Assembly: GCF_012848175.1 (NCBI RefSeq)
Contig: NZ_CP051651.1
Coordinates: 4,227,501 to 4,291,500 of the forward strand
Direction: 5' to 3'
Length of the DNA: 64,000 nucleotides
DNA from: Xanthomonas campestris pv. badrii
GTDB taxonomy: Bacteria; Pseudomonadota; Gammaproteobacteria; Xanthomonadales; Xanthomonadaceae
The notes beneath the pieces were generated by a model. It did not search any database. It was not told the DNA's origin and saw only the letters and a program-made list of their open reading frames with translations. The position numbers and the translations under genes were made by a program. Below, piece by piece: positions 1 through 9,800 of the stretch. How positions within the stretch are numbered: the stretch's first letter is position 1; each line of letters opens with the position of its first letter.

Positions 1-123
1 CACACTTGGCGTCACCGCTGTTTGCAGCATGCATCATCCACATTCCTGTTCGAAGCGCACCTTCCGCACCCGACTGCGACGTGTGATTGGCCGCTCCACT
101 CCTCCCCTGCAAAGGAAGACTGC

Positions 124-981
124 ATGAAACTCGTACGTATTGGCGCCGAAGGCCACGAACGCCCTGGTCTGATCGATAGCGAAGGCCGCATCCGCGACCT
201 CAGCGGTGTGATCGACGATGTTGCCGGTGAGCATCTCACCAATGCCGGCGTGGACAAGCTGCGCGCGCTGGATGTCTCCGCGCTGCCGGTGATCGAAGGC
301 GAACAGCGTTACGGCGCCGCCGTGGGCCGCATCGGCAAGTTCATCTGCGTGGGGCTCAACTACGCCGACCATGCCGCCGAATCGGGCATGGACGTGCCGA
401 AGATGCCGATTCTCTTCATGAAGGCCACCACTGCGGTGTGCGGCCCCAACGACACCGTCATCATCCCGCGCGGCTCGGTCAAGAGCGACTGGGAAGTGGA
501 GCTGGGCGTGGTGATCGGCGATGTGGCGCGCGATGTGTCGGTGGAGCAAGCGCTGAACCACGTGGCCGGCTACGCGGTGATCAACGACCTGTCCGAGCGC
601 GAGTTCCAGCTCGAACACGGCGGCCAGTGGGTCAAGGGCAAGAGCGCCGACACCTTCGGCCCGATCGGCCCGTGGCTGGTCACCCGCGACGACATCGCCG
701 ACCCGCAGAACCTGTCGATGTGGCTGGAGGTCAACGGCCACCGTTACCAGAACGGCAGCACCCGCACGATGGTATTCGGCGTGGCCGAACTGGTCAGCCA
801 TATCAGCCGCTACATGACGCTGATGCCGGGCGATGTGATCAGCACCGGCACCCCGCCGGGCGTGGGCCTGGGCCAGAAGCCGCCGGTGTATCTGAAGCCG
901 GGCGATGTGATGGAACTGGAGATCGAAGGCCTGGGTCGCCAGCGCCAGCCGGTGGTGGCGCATCCGCGCGATGCGGGTTGA
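124..981 (+). CDS. Fumarylacetoacetate hydrolase family protein, probable 2,4-diketo-3-deoxy-L-fuconate hydrolase
   Basis: The predicted protein has 285 residues and the FAH fold throughout. The metal-binding signature is visible: Glu124 and Glu126 in DWEVELGVVIG, and Asp155 in the following GYAVINDLSERE. The ATG at 124 is chosen because AAGGAAG lies just upstream and because longer in-frame starts add non-homologous sequence. It precedes L-fuconate dehydratase on the same strand. In the non-phosphorylated L-fucose pathway described for Xanthomonas campestris, an enzyme of this family cleaves the diketo acid to pyruvate and L-lactate in the cytoplasm, so I assign that role from context. Many FAH-family proteins hydrolyse or hydrate other keto acids, so the substrate is inference. 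The family call is firm. Confidence 0.9.
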   Translation: MKLVRIGAEGHERPGLIDSEGRIRDLSGVIDDVAGEHLTNAGVDKLRALDVSALPVIEGEQRYGAAVGRIGKFICVGLNYADHAAESGMDVPKMPILFMKATTAVCGPNDTVIIPRGSVKSDWEVELGVVIGDVARDVSVEQALNHVAGYAVINDLSEREFQLEHGGQWVKGKSADTFGPIGPWLVTRDDIADPQNLSMWLEVNGHRYQNGSTRTMVFGVAELVSHISRYMTLMPGDVISTGTPPGVGLGQKPPVYLKPGDVMELEIEGLGRQRQPVVAHPRDAG

Positions 982-1127
982 GGCCGCATGCCTGCAGGAG
1001 GGGGTTGCGGGATTGAGAGCGTGGTAACGCCTTGCGCTCCACCACCCGAACCCTTCTTTTGCAGCAAACGCCGAACAACAAACGTGGACGTCGCCGAGCA
1101 ACTCTGGGTGCGCGCGCTGCAGCTCAA

Positions 1128-1152
1128 GCCCCTCTCCCACCGGGAGAGGGGC
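1128..1152. repeat. Short perfect hairpin of the intergenic repeat family
   Basis: GCCCCTCTCCC and its exact reverse complement are separated by 3 bases. No T-run follows on either strand, so it is not a typical intrinsic terminator. The same CTCTCCC core recurs at 36721-36745, 36881-36905 and near 50185, which places it in the dispersed palindromic family of this window. Confidence 0.75.
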
Positions 1153-1249
1153 TCAAGTGCGCTTCACTGCTGTCGTTTTCTTGATCTTTAGTTCTTCCAC
1201 CCATCTTCTTCCGCCCGTTTCATTTTCCGCTTCCATCGCCAGGATTTTC

Positions 1250-2572
1250 ATGCGCACCATCATCGCCCTCGACACCCACGACGTCCGCTTCCCCACCTCG
1301 CGCGAGCTCGATGGGTCGGACGCGATGAACCCGGATCCGGATTACTCGGCCGCCTATGTGGTGCTGCGTACCAATGCACCCAATAATCTGGCCGGTTACG
1401 GCCTGGTATTCACCATCGGCCGCGGCAACGACGTGCAGACCGCTGCGGTGGCTGCCCTGGCCGAGCATGTGATCGGCCTGTCGGTGGACGAAGTCATCGC
1501 CGATCTGGGCGCGTTCGCGCGCCGGCTCACCAACGACTCGCAGCTGCGCTGGCTGGGCCCGGAAAAGGGCGTGATGCACATGGCCATCGGCGCGGTGATC
1601 AACGCCGCCTGGGACCTGGCCGCACGCGCGGCGAACAAGCCGCTGTGGCGCTATATCGCCGAGCTCACGCCCGAGCAGCTGGTCGACACCATCGACTTCC
1701 GCTACCTCACCGATGCGCTCACCCGCGACGAAGCGCTGGCCATCCTGCGCACTGCACAGCCGCAGCGCGCGCAACGCATCGCACAGTTGATCGAGCAAGG
1801 CTATCCGGCCTACACCACTTCACCCGGCTGGCTCGGTTACTCGGACGAGAAGCTGGTGCGGCTGGCCAAGGAAGCGGTGGCCGATGGCTTCCGCACCATC
1901 AAGCTCAAGGTCGGCGCCAACGTGCAGGACGATATCCGTCGCTGCCGGCTGGCGCGCGAAGCCATCGGCCCGGACATCGCAATGGCGGTGGACGCCAACC
2001 AGCGCTGGGACGTGGGCCCGGCGATCGACTGGATGCGCCAGCTGGCCGAATTCGACATCGCCTGGATCGAAGAACCCACCAGCCCGGACGACGTGCTTGG
2101 CCACGCAGCGATCCGCCAGGGCATTACCCCGGTGCCGGTGTCTACCGGCGAACACACCCAGAATCGCGTGGTGTTCAAGCAACTGTTGCAGGCCGGCGCA
2201 GTGGACCTGATCCAGATCGATGCCGCGCGCGTAGGCGGGGTCAACGAGAATCTCGCCATCCTGCTGCTGGCCGCCAAGTTCAACGTGCGCGTGTTCCCGC
2301 ATGCCGGCGGCGTGGGCCTGTGCGAACTGGTGCAGCACCTGGCCATGGCCGACTTCGTCGCCATCACCGGCCAGATGGAAGACCGCGCCATCGAATTCGT
2401 CGACCACCTGCACCAGCATTTCCTGGATCCGGTGCGCATCCGCCACGGTCGCTATCTCGCCCCGGAAGCCGCGGGATTTTCGGCAGAAATGCACGCTGCC
2501 TCGATCGCGGAATTCAGCTATCCGGATGGACGGTTCTGGGTCGAGGACCTGGCGGCCAGCGCGAAGAGCTGA
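1250..2572 (+). CDS. fucD: L-fuconate dehydratase (enolase superfamily)
   Basis: This 440-residue protein dehydrates L-fuconate to 2-keto-3-deoxy-L-fuconate. With the ATG at 1250, the KxK motif (TIKLKVGAN) puts lysines at 218 and 220, and the C-terminal PHAGGVG puts a histidine at 351. These match the catalytic Lys220 and His351 reported for the X. campestris enzyme, which fixes both identity and start. The metal-ligand strands ending in [18 protein letters not shown] and STGEHTQNR are also present. An upstream in-frame start at 1157 is rejected because it adds unrelated sequence. The gene sits 268 bases behind the FAH gene, and the fucose permease and mutarotase converge on it from the other strand. 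L-fucose dehydrogenase and lactonase are not in the window and may lie to the left. Confidence 0.96.
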   Translation: MRTIIALDTHDVRFPTSRELDGSDAMNPDPDYSAAYVVLRTNAPNNLAGYGLVFTIGRGNDVQTAAVAALAEHVIGLSVDEVIADLGAFARRLTNDSQLRWLGPEKGVMHMAIGAVINAAWDLAARAANKPLWRYIAELTPEQLVDTIDFRYLTDALTRDEALAILRTAQPQRAQRIAQLIEQGYPAYTTSPGWLGYSDEKLVRLAKEAVADGFRTIKLKVGANVQDDIRRCRLAREAIGPDIAMAVDANQRWDVGPAIDWMRQLAEFDIAWIEEPTSPDDVLGHAAIRQGITPVPVSTGEHTQNRVVFKQLLQAGAVDLIQIDAARVGGVNENLAILLLAAKFNVRVFPHAGGVGLCELVQHLAMADFVAITGQMEDRAIEFVDHLHQHFLDPVRIRHGRYLAPEAAGFSAEMHAASIAEFSYPDGRFWVEDLAASAKS

Positions 2573-2581
2573 GCCCGCGTT

Positions 2582-2627
2582 CCCTCATCCGCCCTTCGGG
2601 CACCTTCTCCCGCACGCGGGAGAAGGA
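2582..2627. repeat. Dispersed palindromic repeat
   Basis: Two short stems lie side by side: GCCCTTCGGGC, then CCTTCTCCCGC paired with GCGGGAGAAGG. It lies 10 bases after the fucD stop. Related copies occur at 2818, 2976, 10454, 10565, 36618, 36785, 50067 and 50182, always outside genes. Confidence 0.8.
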
Positions 2628-2744
2628 AGTCGTCGTTCATCCGGGAAGGCGTCGTCGGTCGTCCGGGACGGCGGGGTCACAGGTCTCCGACGTCGCGGAC
2701 CTTAACAGCTGGCAGCAGCGCACTGCAGATGCCCGGCGGTGGGT

Positions 2745-3060
2745 CCATGGCACAGCCGTCCCCCGCCACGCCGAGCCATACCGAACCACGCACTTCTCCG
2801 GCCTATGCCAGATCACCCCCTTCTCCCGCCTGCGGGAGAAGGTGCCCGCAAGGGCGGATGAGGGCGCGGCCTAGCGCTGCGCGTCGATCGCCTCACTCTG
2901 GGCCATGGCGCAGCCGTCCCCACCACGCCCGAGCCAAACCGAACCACGCACTTCTCCGGCCTGTGCCAGATCACCCCCTTCTCCCGCACGCGGGAGAAGG
3001 TGCCGCAGGGCGGATGAGGACGCTCCTAGCGCTGCGCTTTAATCGCCTCGCTCAGCGCAA
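2745..3060. repeat. Tandem duplication of about 158 bp reaching into the mutarotase gene
   Basis: Two adjoining units begin with CCATGG at 2745 and at 2903. Each carries a CACGCACTTCTCCGGCCT stretch, then the dispersed palindrome, then GCGGATGAGG and a CTAGCGCTGCGC segment. In the right unit that last segment is the 3' end of the mutarotase gene (3026 onward). In the left unit it is an orphan copy. Divergence between the units is modest, about one change per ten bases by eye. Confidence 0.85.
2871..2902 (-). pseudogene. Duplicated 3' remnant of the L-fucose mutarotase gene
   Basis: Read on the minus strand this segment ends SEAIDAQR-stop, against SEAIKAQR-stop at the C terminus of the intact mutarotase encoded at 3026-3385. 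Only about ten codons survive, with no start and no ribosome site, so it is a by-product of the 158-bp tandem duplication and not a gene. Confidence 0.75.
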
Positions 3061-3385
3061 AGATCCGCCCGGCCTTCCGCCACTTCTCGCCCGGCGCACT
3101 CCCGGGTAGCGGCTTCTGGAACCGCCACATCAACTGCTCCCATGCCTGGATGCGCGGGTCGGCCGCATCGCGCGCAGCCTTGGCGGCAGGATCGTAGTGT
3201 TCACTGACGTCCATCAGCATCACCAGCCGATCGCCGCTGCGAAAGATCTCCAGTTCCTGGATACCGGCCTGCTGCAGCGAGGCCACCACTTCCGGCCACA
3301 CCTCGGTGGGTTGATGCCAGCGTTCGTACTCGGCGATCAGGTCAGCATCGTCGTGCAGGTCCAGCACATAGCAAAGACGCGGCAT
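3026..3385 (-). CDS. L-rhamnose/L-fucose mutarotase family protein (DUF718, RhaM-like)
   Basis: This is a 119-residue cytoplasmic protein of the RhaM/DUF718 ferredoxin-like family, which interconverts alpha and beta anomers of deoxysugars. The N terminus (MPRLCYVLDLHDD), the EYERWH segment and the C-terminal WEQLMWRFQKPLPG are typical of that family. The ATG at 3385 follows GGAGCCTGAGC, a good ribosome site. It lies 2 bases after the permease stop, so the two are almost certainly one transcript. With a fucose permease and fuconate dehydratase next door, L-fucose is the likely sugar; L-rhamnose cannot be excluded by sequence alone. Confidence 0.85.
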   Translation of the reverse strand: MPRLCYVLDLHDDADLIAEYERWHQPTEVWPEVVASLQQAGIQELEIFRSGDRLVMLMDVSEHYDPAAKAARDAADPRIQAWEQLMWRFQKPLPGSAPGEKWRKAGRIFALSEAIKAQR

Positions 3386-3387
3386 GC

Positions 3388-4689
3388 TCAGGCTCCTGCC
3401 ACGGCGGGCGCCGCGTGACGCGCGCGCAGCGCGAACACCAAAATCACCGCAAAACACGCGCCCGGGACCACCATGGCCCAGTGGATACCGGCCATATCAG
3501 ACACCGCGCCCATCAGCGCAGTGAGCAGCGCGCCGCCGATGATGGACATCACCAGCAAGGACGAGCCCAACTTGCGCGCATCGTCATGCATGCCGTCCAG
3601 GCCCAGCGCAAAAATGGTGGGGAACATCACCGACATGAACACACTGGCGGCCACCAGGGCGTACAACCCGGTCCAACCCGGCAAGGCGATGGCGATGGCG
3701 CACAGCAGCAGATTGATCGTGGCGAAGCTGGCCAGCAGCTTGGCAGGCGCCAGATAGCGCAACAGCGCGGTGCCGATGAAGCGGCCGGCCATGAACAGCA
3801 CCAGCGAAATGGTGAGATAGGTGGCGGCGGTTTTTTCCGGCGTCCCCGGCACCGCGTCCTGCAGGTAGCGGATCAGGTAACTCCAGATACCGACCTGCGC
3901 GCCGACGTAGAAGAACTGCGCCACCACCGAAAACATGAAGCGTCGGTTGCGCAGCAATTGGCCGAAACGCGCACGCTTGGGCGCCTGGCCGGCCACGGCC
4001 TCCGGCGCGCCGGTGGGGAAGCGCACCAGCGCGATCAGGATCGCCCACAGCACCACCACCACGCCGATGATCAGGTACGGCGTCTGCACCGCCGCCGATT
4101 CGGTGGCAAAGAAGGCCTCGCGCGCGGCCGGCGCCATCGCTGCCAGCTCGGCCGGGGTGTGCTCCACGCCGGAGAAGATGAAGTGCTGGCCCACCAGCAC
4201 GCCGGTGATCGAGCCCAGCGGGTTGAAGGCCTGCGCAAGGTTCAAACGCCGTGCCGCGCCGTCGGCCGGGCCGAGCACGGTCACCAGCGGATTGGCGGTG
4301 GTCTCAAGGAACGCCAGCCCACTGGCAATGACAAATAGCGCCAGCAGGAACAGCCAGTACGTGTGCACCTGCGCGGCCGGATAGAACAGGAACGCCCCGC
4401 ATGCATACAGCAGCAAGCCGAGCACCACCGCCGCCTTGTAGCTGTAGCGGCGCATGAACATCGCCGCCGGCATCGCGAACACGAAATAACCCATGTAGAA
4501 GGCGCTCTGCACCAGCCCGGCCTGCAGGTCGGTCAGCTCGAAGGCCTTCTTGAATTGCTTGATCAGGATGTCGTTGAGGTTGTTGGCCATGCCCCATAGA
4601 AAGAACAGGCTGACGATCAACACCAGGGGAACCATGGCGGTACGCGCCAGGTTGCCGCGCGGTGACGCGGCAATGTCACTGTGATGCAT
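3388..4689 (-). CDS. fucP: L-fucose:H+ symporter, MFS family
   Basis: The predicted protein has 433 residues and about 12 hydrophobic segments, starting with VPLVLIVSLFFLWGMANNLND, which matches the first helix and loop of FucP-type permeases. It should carry L-fucose across the inner membrane with protons. The ATG at 4689 is chosen because family homology begins a few residues later; an upstream in-frame extension runs into the regulatory region. The gene is first in a two-gene unit with the mutarotase and is transcribed away from the IclR regulator. The shared 178-bp spacer contains a strong palindrome (4762-4792), so control by that regulator is likely. FucP relatives also carry glucose or galactose; the pathway context favours fucose. 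Confidence 0.92.
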   Translation of the reverse strand: MHHSDIAASPRGNLARTAMVPLVLIVSLFFLWGMANNLNDILIKQFKKAFELTDLQAGLVQSAFYMGYFVFAMPAAMFMRRYSYKAAVVLGLLLYACGAFLFYPAAQVHTYWLFLLALFVIASGLAFLETTANPLVTVLGPADGAARRLNLAQAFNPLGSITGVLVGQHFIFSGVEHTPAELAAMAPAAREAFFATESAAVQTPYLIIGVVVVLWAILIALVRFPTGAPEAVAGQAPKRARFGQLLRNRRFMFSVVAQFFYVGAQVGIWSYLIRYLQDAVPGTPEKTAATYLTISLVLFMAGRFIGTALLRYLAPAKLLASFATINLLLCAIAIALPGWTGLYALVAASVFMSVMFPTIFALGLDGMHDDARKLGSSLLVMSIIGGALLTALMGAVSDMAGIHWAMVVPGACFAVILVFALRARHAAPAVAGA

Positions 4690-4761
4690 GCGACCGTTCC
4701 CCTCCCAAGGCTGTGGCGCTTGCGTTGCAATCGAGCGAGCGTACTGCGCGCGCCCACGCCA

Positions 4762-4792
4762 TGCAAATATAAAATCTTTGTTTATATTTGCA
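4762..4792. promoter_or_regulatory. Perfect 12-bp inverted repeat, probable IclR-type operator
   Basis: TGCAAATATAAA and its exact reverse complement flank a 7-base spacer (ATCTTTG). The site is very AT-rich in a GC-rich spacer between the divergent fucP (start 4689) and the IclR regulator (start 4868). Its place suggests it can repress or activate both promoters. No second copy was noticed in the window. Confidence 0.75.
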
Positions 4793-4867
4793 CGCACAGT
4801 CTTCCGCTGACCCCTGCCCGCGTTGCCTGTACCCTGGCGCGCCGCACCTGCCCTGGAACGCAAACGG

Positions 4868-5641
4868 ATGAGCACCGAACCCGCCAAGTACCGCGCGCCG
4901 GCCCTGGACAAGGGGCTGGACATCCTGGAGCTGCTGGCCCGCGACGCGCGGCCGATGAGCATGGGCGCGATTTCGCAAGGCGTGGGGCGCTCGCGCGGGG
5001 AGATCTTCCGCATGCTGCAGGTGCTGGAAGAACGCGGCTACCTGATGCGCGATGCCGATGGCGACTACGTGCTGACCAACCGGCTGTTCATGCTCGGCAT
5101 GCAGCAACCGCAGGTGCAAAACGTCACCGAAGCCGCGTTGCCGGTGATGCGCCGACTGGCCGATACGATCTGCCAGCCCTGCCACCTGGTGGCGCCTTCG
5201 GGCGACCAGATCGTGGTGATCGCGCAGATGGACGTGCCCAGCGACCTGGGCCTGGTAGTGCGCCCCGGCCACCGCCGCCCGCTGGCCCATTCCACCTCCG
5301 GGCTGGTGCTGTTCGCCTTCCAGCAACCCGACGTGCAGGCGCGCTGGCTGGAGGCGCTGGATGCCAGCGAGGTGCCCTACGACCGCACGCAGTTCCTGAA
5401 GGACGCGCTGCAGACCCGCAACGATGGCTATGCGATGCATGCCAGCGAGGCGGTGGTGGGCGTGGTCGACCTCACCGCCCCGATCCTGCAACACGGCAGC
5501 GCCACGTACACGCTCACAGTGCCCTTCATCGAACGTCGCCCAGAACTGGTGAATCCGCAAGCGGCCTTGCAAGCCCTGTGCGCCGCCACCGCCGAAATCT
5601 CCGATGCCTTGATGTACCACCCGCCGCGCGCGTTGGGATAA
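4868..5641 (+). CDS. IclR family transcriptional regulator of the fucose genes
   Basis: The predicted protein has 257 residues. The N-terminal winged helix-turn-helix covers about residues 10-75 (LDILELLARDARPMSMGAIS, then SRGEIFRMLQVLEERGYL), followed by the IclR effector-binding domain with the characteristic RRPLAHSTSGLVLFAF segment. It presumably senses a fucose-pathway intermediate and binds the palindrome 76-106 bases upstream of its own start, controlling itself and fucP. The ATG at 4868 is the first start that gives a family-like N terminus. The regulated genes are inferred from divergent arrangement only. Confidence 0.88.
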   Translation: MSTEPAKYRAPALDKGLDILELLARDARPMSMGAISQGVGRSRGEIFRMLQVLEERGYLMRDADGDYVLTNRLFMLGMQQPQVQNVTEAALPVMRRLADTICQPCHLVAPSGDQIVVIAQMDVPSDLGLVVRPGHRRPLAHSTSGLVLFAFQQPDVQARWLEALDASEVPYDRTQFLKDALQTRNDGYAMHASEAVVGVVDLTAPILQHGSATYTLTVPFIERRPELVNPQAALQALCAATAEISDALMYHPPRALG

Positions 5642-5864
5642 GCGCCTGGCCGAGGACAGTGCCGCACCTCGATCGGAGACGTCGATGGCGAGCCTGCGGG
5701 TTGGACAGCTGCGATCGCACCCGTCTGCACGTATCGCTGAGAGCCACGCGCGCTGCCGAGCGTCGCCCCGACACGCATGCGATAGCCAAGGCTATAAAGA
5801 TCAGACCGACCTTCGCGTGCAGGCAAAACGCTCGAAAGCCGCGTTTGCGTTGTTACACTGCGCG

Positions 5865-5985
5865 CCCCTTGGGGAGTAGCCTGCTTTCGTTATCGAAAGC
5901 GCCTGCATCAACATACTCGGCCAGTGCGCCGTGGTGCAGGCAACCTTGCGTGGTTCGGCGAGACCAGCGGCATGCGCGTACGACG
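5865..5985 (+). promoter_or_regulatory. yybP-ykoY manganese riboswitch
   Basis: The 5' hallmark CCCCTTGGGGAGTAGCC (5866-5882) is followed by a TGCTTTCGTTATCGAAAGC hairpin, and then by the conserved ACCTTGCG with GGCGAGACC near 5943-5964. These match the yybP-ykoY class, which binds Mn2+ in its junction. The element lies about 50-170 bases upstream of mntP, the usual regulated gene. I recall that the X. oryzae member of this class has been studied structurally. Boundaries are approximate. Confidence 0.88.
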
Positions 5986-6037
5986 ATGGTTGGCGCGGGC
6001 GTATGCCGTTGTGAGCGTGCCCAACCCGAGTGTGTCG

Positions 6038-6619
6038 ATGTCTCCGTATTCGATTGTGTTGATCGGTTTTGCCATGTCCACCGACGCGTTTGCCGCGGCG
6101 ATCGGCAAGGGCGCAGCCATGCGCAAGCCGCAGTGGCGCGATGCGCTGCGGGCCGGCGTGATCTTTGGCTGCATCGAAGCGATCACCCCGGTGATCGGCT
6201 GGTTGCTGGGCCGTGCGGCCTCCAGCCACCTGCAGTCCTTCGATCACTGGATTGCCTTCGGCCTGCTGAGCGTGCTGGGTATGCACATGATCGTCGCCGG
6301 CCTGCGCACCGATCCCGATCCAGCCGACGAGCAGGACGCCACTCCGAAGAAAAACGGCCTGCTGGCCCTGGCCGCCACCGGATTTGCCACCAGCATCGAC
6401 GCGATGGCGGTGGGCGTGAGCCTGGCGTTCCTGGATGTGCATATCGGCGCGGTCGCGGTGGTGGTGGGCCTGTGCACCTTCAGCATGGTCACCGCCGGCA
6501 TCATGCTGGGTCGTGCGGTTGGCGCGCTGATCGGCAAACGCGCCGAAATCCTCGGCGGCCTGATCCTGGTGATCGTCGGCAGCGTGATCCTCTACCAACA
6601 CCTGAGCGGCGCCGCGTAA
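6038..6619 (+). CDS. mntP: Manganese efflux pump MntP
   Basis: This 193-residue inner-membrane protein has two repeated DUF204 halves and about six helices. The halves carry the matching acidic motifs [13 protein letters not shown] and [14 protein letters not shown], which hold the conserved Asp residues needed for export. It removes excess Mn2+ from the cytoplasm. The ATG at 6038 ([10 protein letters not shown]) is chosen over upstream in-frame starts because the upstream sequence is the riboswitch. Expression is expected to rise when Mn2+ binds the yybP-ykoY element. It is monocistronic; the next gene is on the opposite strand. Confidence 0.93.
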   Translation: MSPYSIVLIGFAMSTDAFAAAIGKGAAMRKPQWRDALRAGVIFGCIEAITPVIGWLLGRAASSHLQSFDHWIAFGLLSVLGMHMIVAGLRTDPDPADEQDATPKKNGLLALAATGFATSIDAMAVGVSLAFLDVHIGAVAVVVGLCTFSMVTAGIMLGRAVGALIGKRAEILGGLILVIVGSVILYQHLSGAA

Positions 6620-6732
6620 GCGCACAACGGGTCGCATAGGAGCGGACATGGCCGCCTAACAGCGTTATGTCTTCCGACCGATCATCGGAACACATGCAAG
6701 AAGCCCATGCGCTCCTTGAGCCTCGAGCTTGT

Positions 6733-6759
6733 ATCGTAGATCGGCTCTGCATCTACGAT
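6733..6759. repeat. 9-bp inverted repeat between convergent mntP and kinase genes
   Basis: ATCGTAGAT and ATCTACGAT are separated by 9 bases. It sits in the 237-bp space where mntP and the sensor kinase gene converge. No T-run adjoins it, so a terminator role is only possible. Nothing else was recognised in this space. Confidence 0.45.
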
Positions 6760-6856
6760 GGAGGGCGTCGCGCTCCGCGCACACAAGGCATCATGGGAGT
6801 TTTCATCGCTGCCGCGTGCAGTACCGCCTGTCGCGCTGATGGCACAGATGCATCCG

Positions 6857-9800
6857 TCAACGTGTCTTGGCATCGTGATAGGCGCTCAGGAATGCGCGCA
6901 GCGACGCCGGTTTGACCGGCTTGGTCAGCAATCGGTACCCACGTTCGCGTGCCAGCTGCTTGAGCTCGTCGCGGCCGTCGGCGGTGAGCAGCGCGCCGGC
7001 GATCGGCGACGGTGCGGCGGCCTGCAGCGCATCCAGCGTGTCCAGGCCATCCAGGCGGTCGTGCAGGTGGTAATCCACCAGCATCAGATCCGGTTGCCGG
7101 CGCGCGCAGTCCAGCGCCTGGTCGACGGTACTGGCAGTGATCACCTCCACCTGCCAGCGGCCCAGCAGCGCGCGCATGCCGTCGAGAATCTCGCGGTCGT
7201 TGTCCACGCACAGCACCCGCAGGCCGGCCAGCGAGTCGTCGCTGGACAGGGCACGCGCGGCCGGTGCCGGCAGCAGCGGCGCCACCGGTACCGGCGCAAC
7301 GCGCGGCAACAGGATCGAGAACATGCTGCCGCGGCCCACCTGGCTGCGTGCGCTCAGGTCGTGGTCGAGCAGGCGCGAGATGCGCTGGCAGATCGACAGG
7401 CCCAATCCCAGCCCCTGCTCGCCCCAGTCGAACGGCTGCTGGTAGCGGCGGAATTCTTCGAAGATCTGCCGCATGTGGTGCTCGGGGATGCCCGGGCCGG
7501 TGTCCCACACCTGCAGTTCCACATGGGTACCACGCCCGCGCATGCCCAGCACGATGCGGCCCTGGCGCGTGTAGCGCAGCGCATTGGCCAGGAAGTTCTG
7601 CATCACCCGGCGCAGCAGGCGGCGGTCGCTGCGTACCCAGATCGGGCGGCTATGCACCTGCAACCGCAGACCGCGGCTGGCCGCCACCGGCGCGTACTGC
7701 GCGGCCAGCTCGTGCATCAGCGCGCTGGCGTCCAAATCCTCCACTGTCGGCCGCAGCCCGCCGGCATCCAGCCGCGAGACGTCGAGCAGGCCGTCGAGCA
7801 ATTCCTCGGCTGCACGCAGCGAGGCATCCACGCGCTCGGCCAGATGGCGCTGTTCTTCGTTGTTCTGATGGCTCTCGCGCAAGGCCGAGGCGAACAGGCG
7901 CGCGGCGTTGAGCGGCTGCAACACGTCGTGGCTGATGGCGGCCAGAAACCGCGTCTTGGATTGCTGCGCAAGCTCGGCCTCGCGCGAGCGGTCGGCCACG
8001 CGCTGTTCCAGGTTTTCGTTGGCATCCAGCAGCGCACGCTCGGCACGCTTGTAGTCGGTGATGTCGTTGTAGCTGGTGACGTAGCCGCCACCGGGCAGCG
8101 CCTGGCCGCGCATTTCGATCACCTTGCCGTCGCTGCGGGTGCGCTCGAACACATGCGGCGAGCCGGCGCGCATGTGGCGGATACGGCGGTCGATCTGGTC
8201 TTCGATATCGCCCTCGCCCAGCTCGCCGCGCTCGGCGTTGTAGCGGATCAGGTCGGCCACCGGGCGGCCCACATACAGCATGCCGTCCGGGTAACCGAAC
8301 AGCTGCTGGTAGCGCCGATTCCACGCGGTCAGGCGCATTTCCGGGTCGACCACGCTGACCGCGGCGCTGATGTTTTCCAGCGTGGTCGAGAGAATCTCGC
8401 GGTTGAAGCGCAGTTCCTGGCCGGCTTCGTCCAGCACCGCCACCACTTCGCCCAGCTCCATGCCCGACCCGCGCAACAGGCTGGTCAGCACCAACCGCGC
8501 CGAGGCCGCGCCGATGGACGCTGCCAGCAGGCGCTCGGTGAACTGCACCCAGGCGCGGTCGGCCACTGCCATCGGTTGCAGCTCGCGCTCCAGCAATTGC
8601 GCCTGCTCCACGAACGCGCGACGCGCATGCCGCTCGCCCACCACGCGCTCGGCCAGCGCCTGCAGGTCGCCAACCCGTACGTGCCCGGGCCACTCGCCGG
8701 CCACTGCCGGACGCTGCGCATACGGGTCCAGGAAGGGTGCGGCACGCAGCCGCTCGTCCACGCCCGGGCGCCAGCGCGCCGACACCAGCATCATCGCGCC
8801 GACATTGATCAGCAGCGACCAGAACGTGCCGTGCGCCAGCGGGTCCCAGCCACGCATCCCGAACAGCTGCTGCGGCTGCAGCCACGCAATGCCGAAGGGG
8901 CCATCCACCAGCCACTGCGGTTGCAGCCAGCCGGCACGCGTGGCCGCCGGCAGCAACAAGGTATAGATCCAGGTCATGAAGCCCAGCACCATGCCGGTTT
9001 CCACGCCCTTGCGGCTGGCTCCACGCCAATACAGCCCGCCGATCACGCCCGGCGCGAACTGCGCCACCGCCGCGAACGCCATCAGGCCATACGCGGCCAG
9101 GGTGGTGTCGTTGGCCACGCTGCGGTGGTAGCCATAGGCGACCAGGGCCAGCAGCAGGATGGCCACGCGGCGGATCCACAGCACCCGCGACGCCACGGCT
9201 GCGCGCGCGTTCGCGCTGACGCGGCGGCGCAGCAGCACCGGCATCACCAGATCGTTGCTGACCATGGTGGCCAGGGCGATGCTGGCGACGATCACCATGC
9301 CGGTGGCTGCGGAAAAGCCGCCCACGTAGGCCACCAGCGCCAGCACTGTGTTGCCCTGGCTCAGCGGCAGCGCCAGCACCATCGCATCGTCGACCACCGC
9401 ACTGCCCTTGCCGAACAAGGCGATGCCGGCCGAGGCGATCGGCACCACCATCGCCGAAATGATCACCAGGTATGCACCGAACAACCAGCGCGCCCGGCGG
9501 ATGTCGCCCACGTCGCTGCATTCCACCACCGCCACATGGAACTGGCGCGGCAGGCAGATCACCGCCAGAAAGCTCAGCAGCGTCTGCGAGATGAAGCCGA
9601 CCGACGGGGTATGTTCGAACAGGGTGCGCGCCGAATCGGCGATATGCAGCTGGTGGTCGCTCAACCACAGCCACGCAAACAGGCCCACCGCCACGATGGC
9701 CACCAGCTTGATCACCGACTCCAGCGCGATCGCCAGCATCATGCCGTGGTGATGTTCGGTGGCATCGACCTGGCGGGTGCCGAACAAGGTGGCGAACAAG

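Noticed and set aside
988..1191. 67-codon frame between the FAH and fucD genes
   Set aside because: It runs through the 1128-1152 hairpin, has no ribosome site and resembles no protein.
5924..6037. N-terminal extension of MntP beginning upstream of 6038
   Set aside because: The extension is read from the riboswitch and has no membrane-protein character; the helix starts right after ATG 6038.
6733..6759. Intrinsic terminator for mntP
   Set aside because: The 9-bp arms are separated by 9 bases and no T-run adjoins on either strand; kept only as an inverted repeat.
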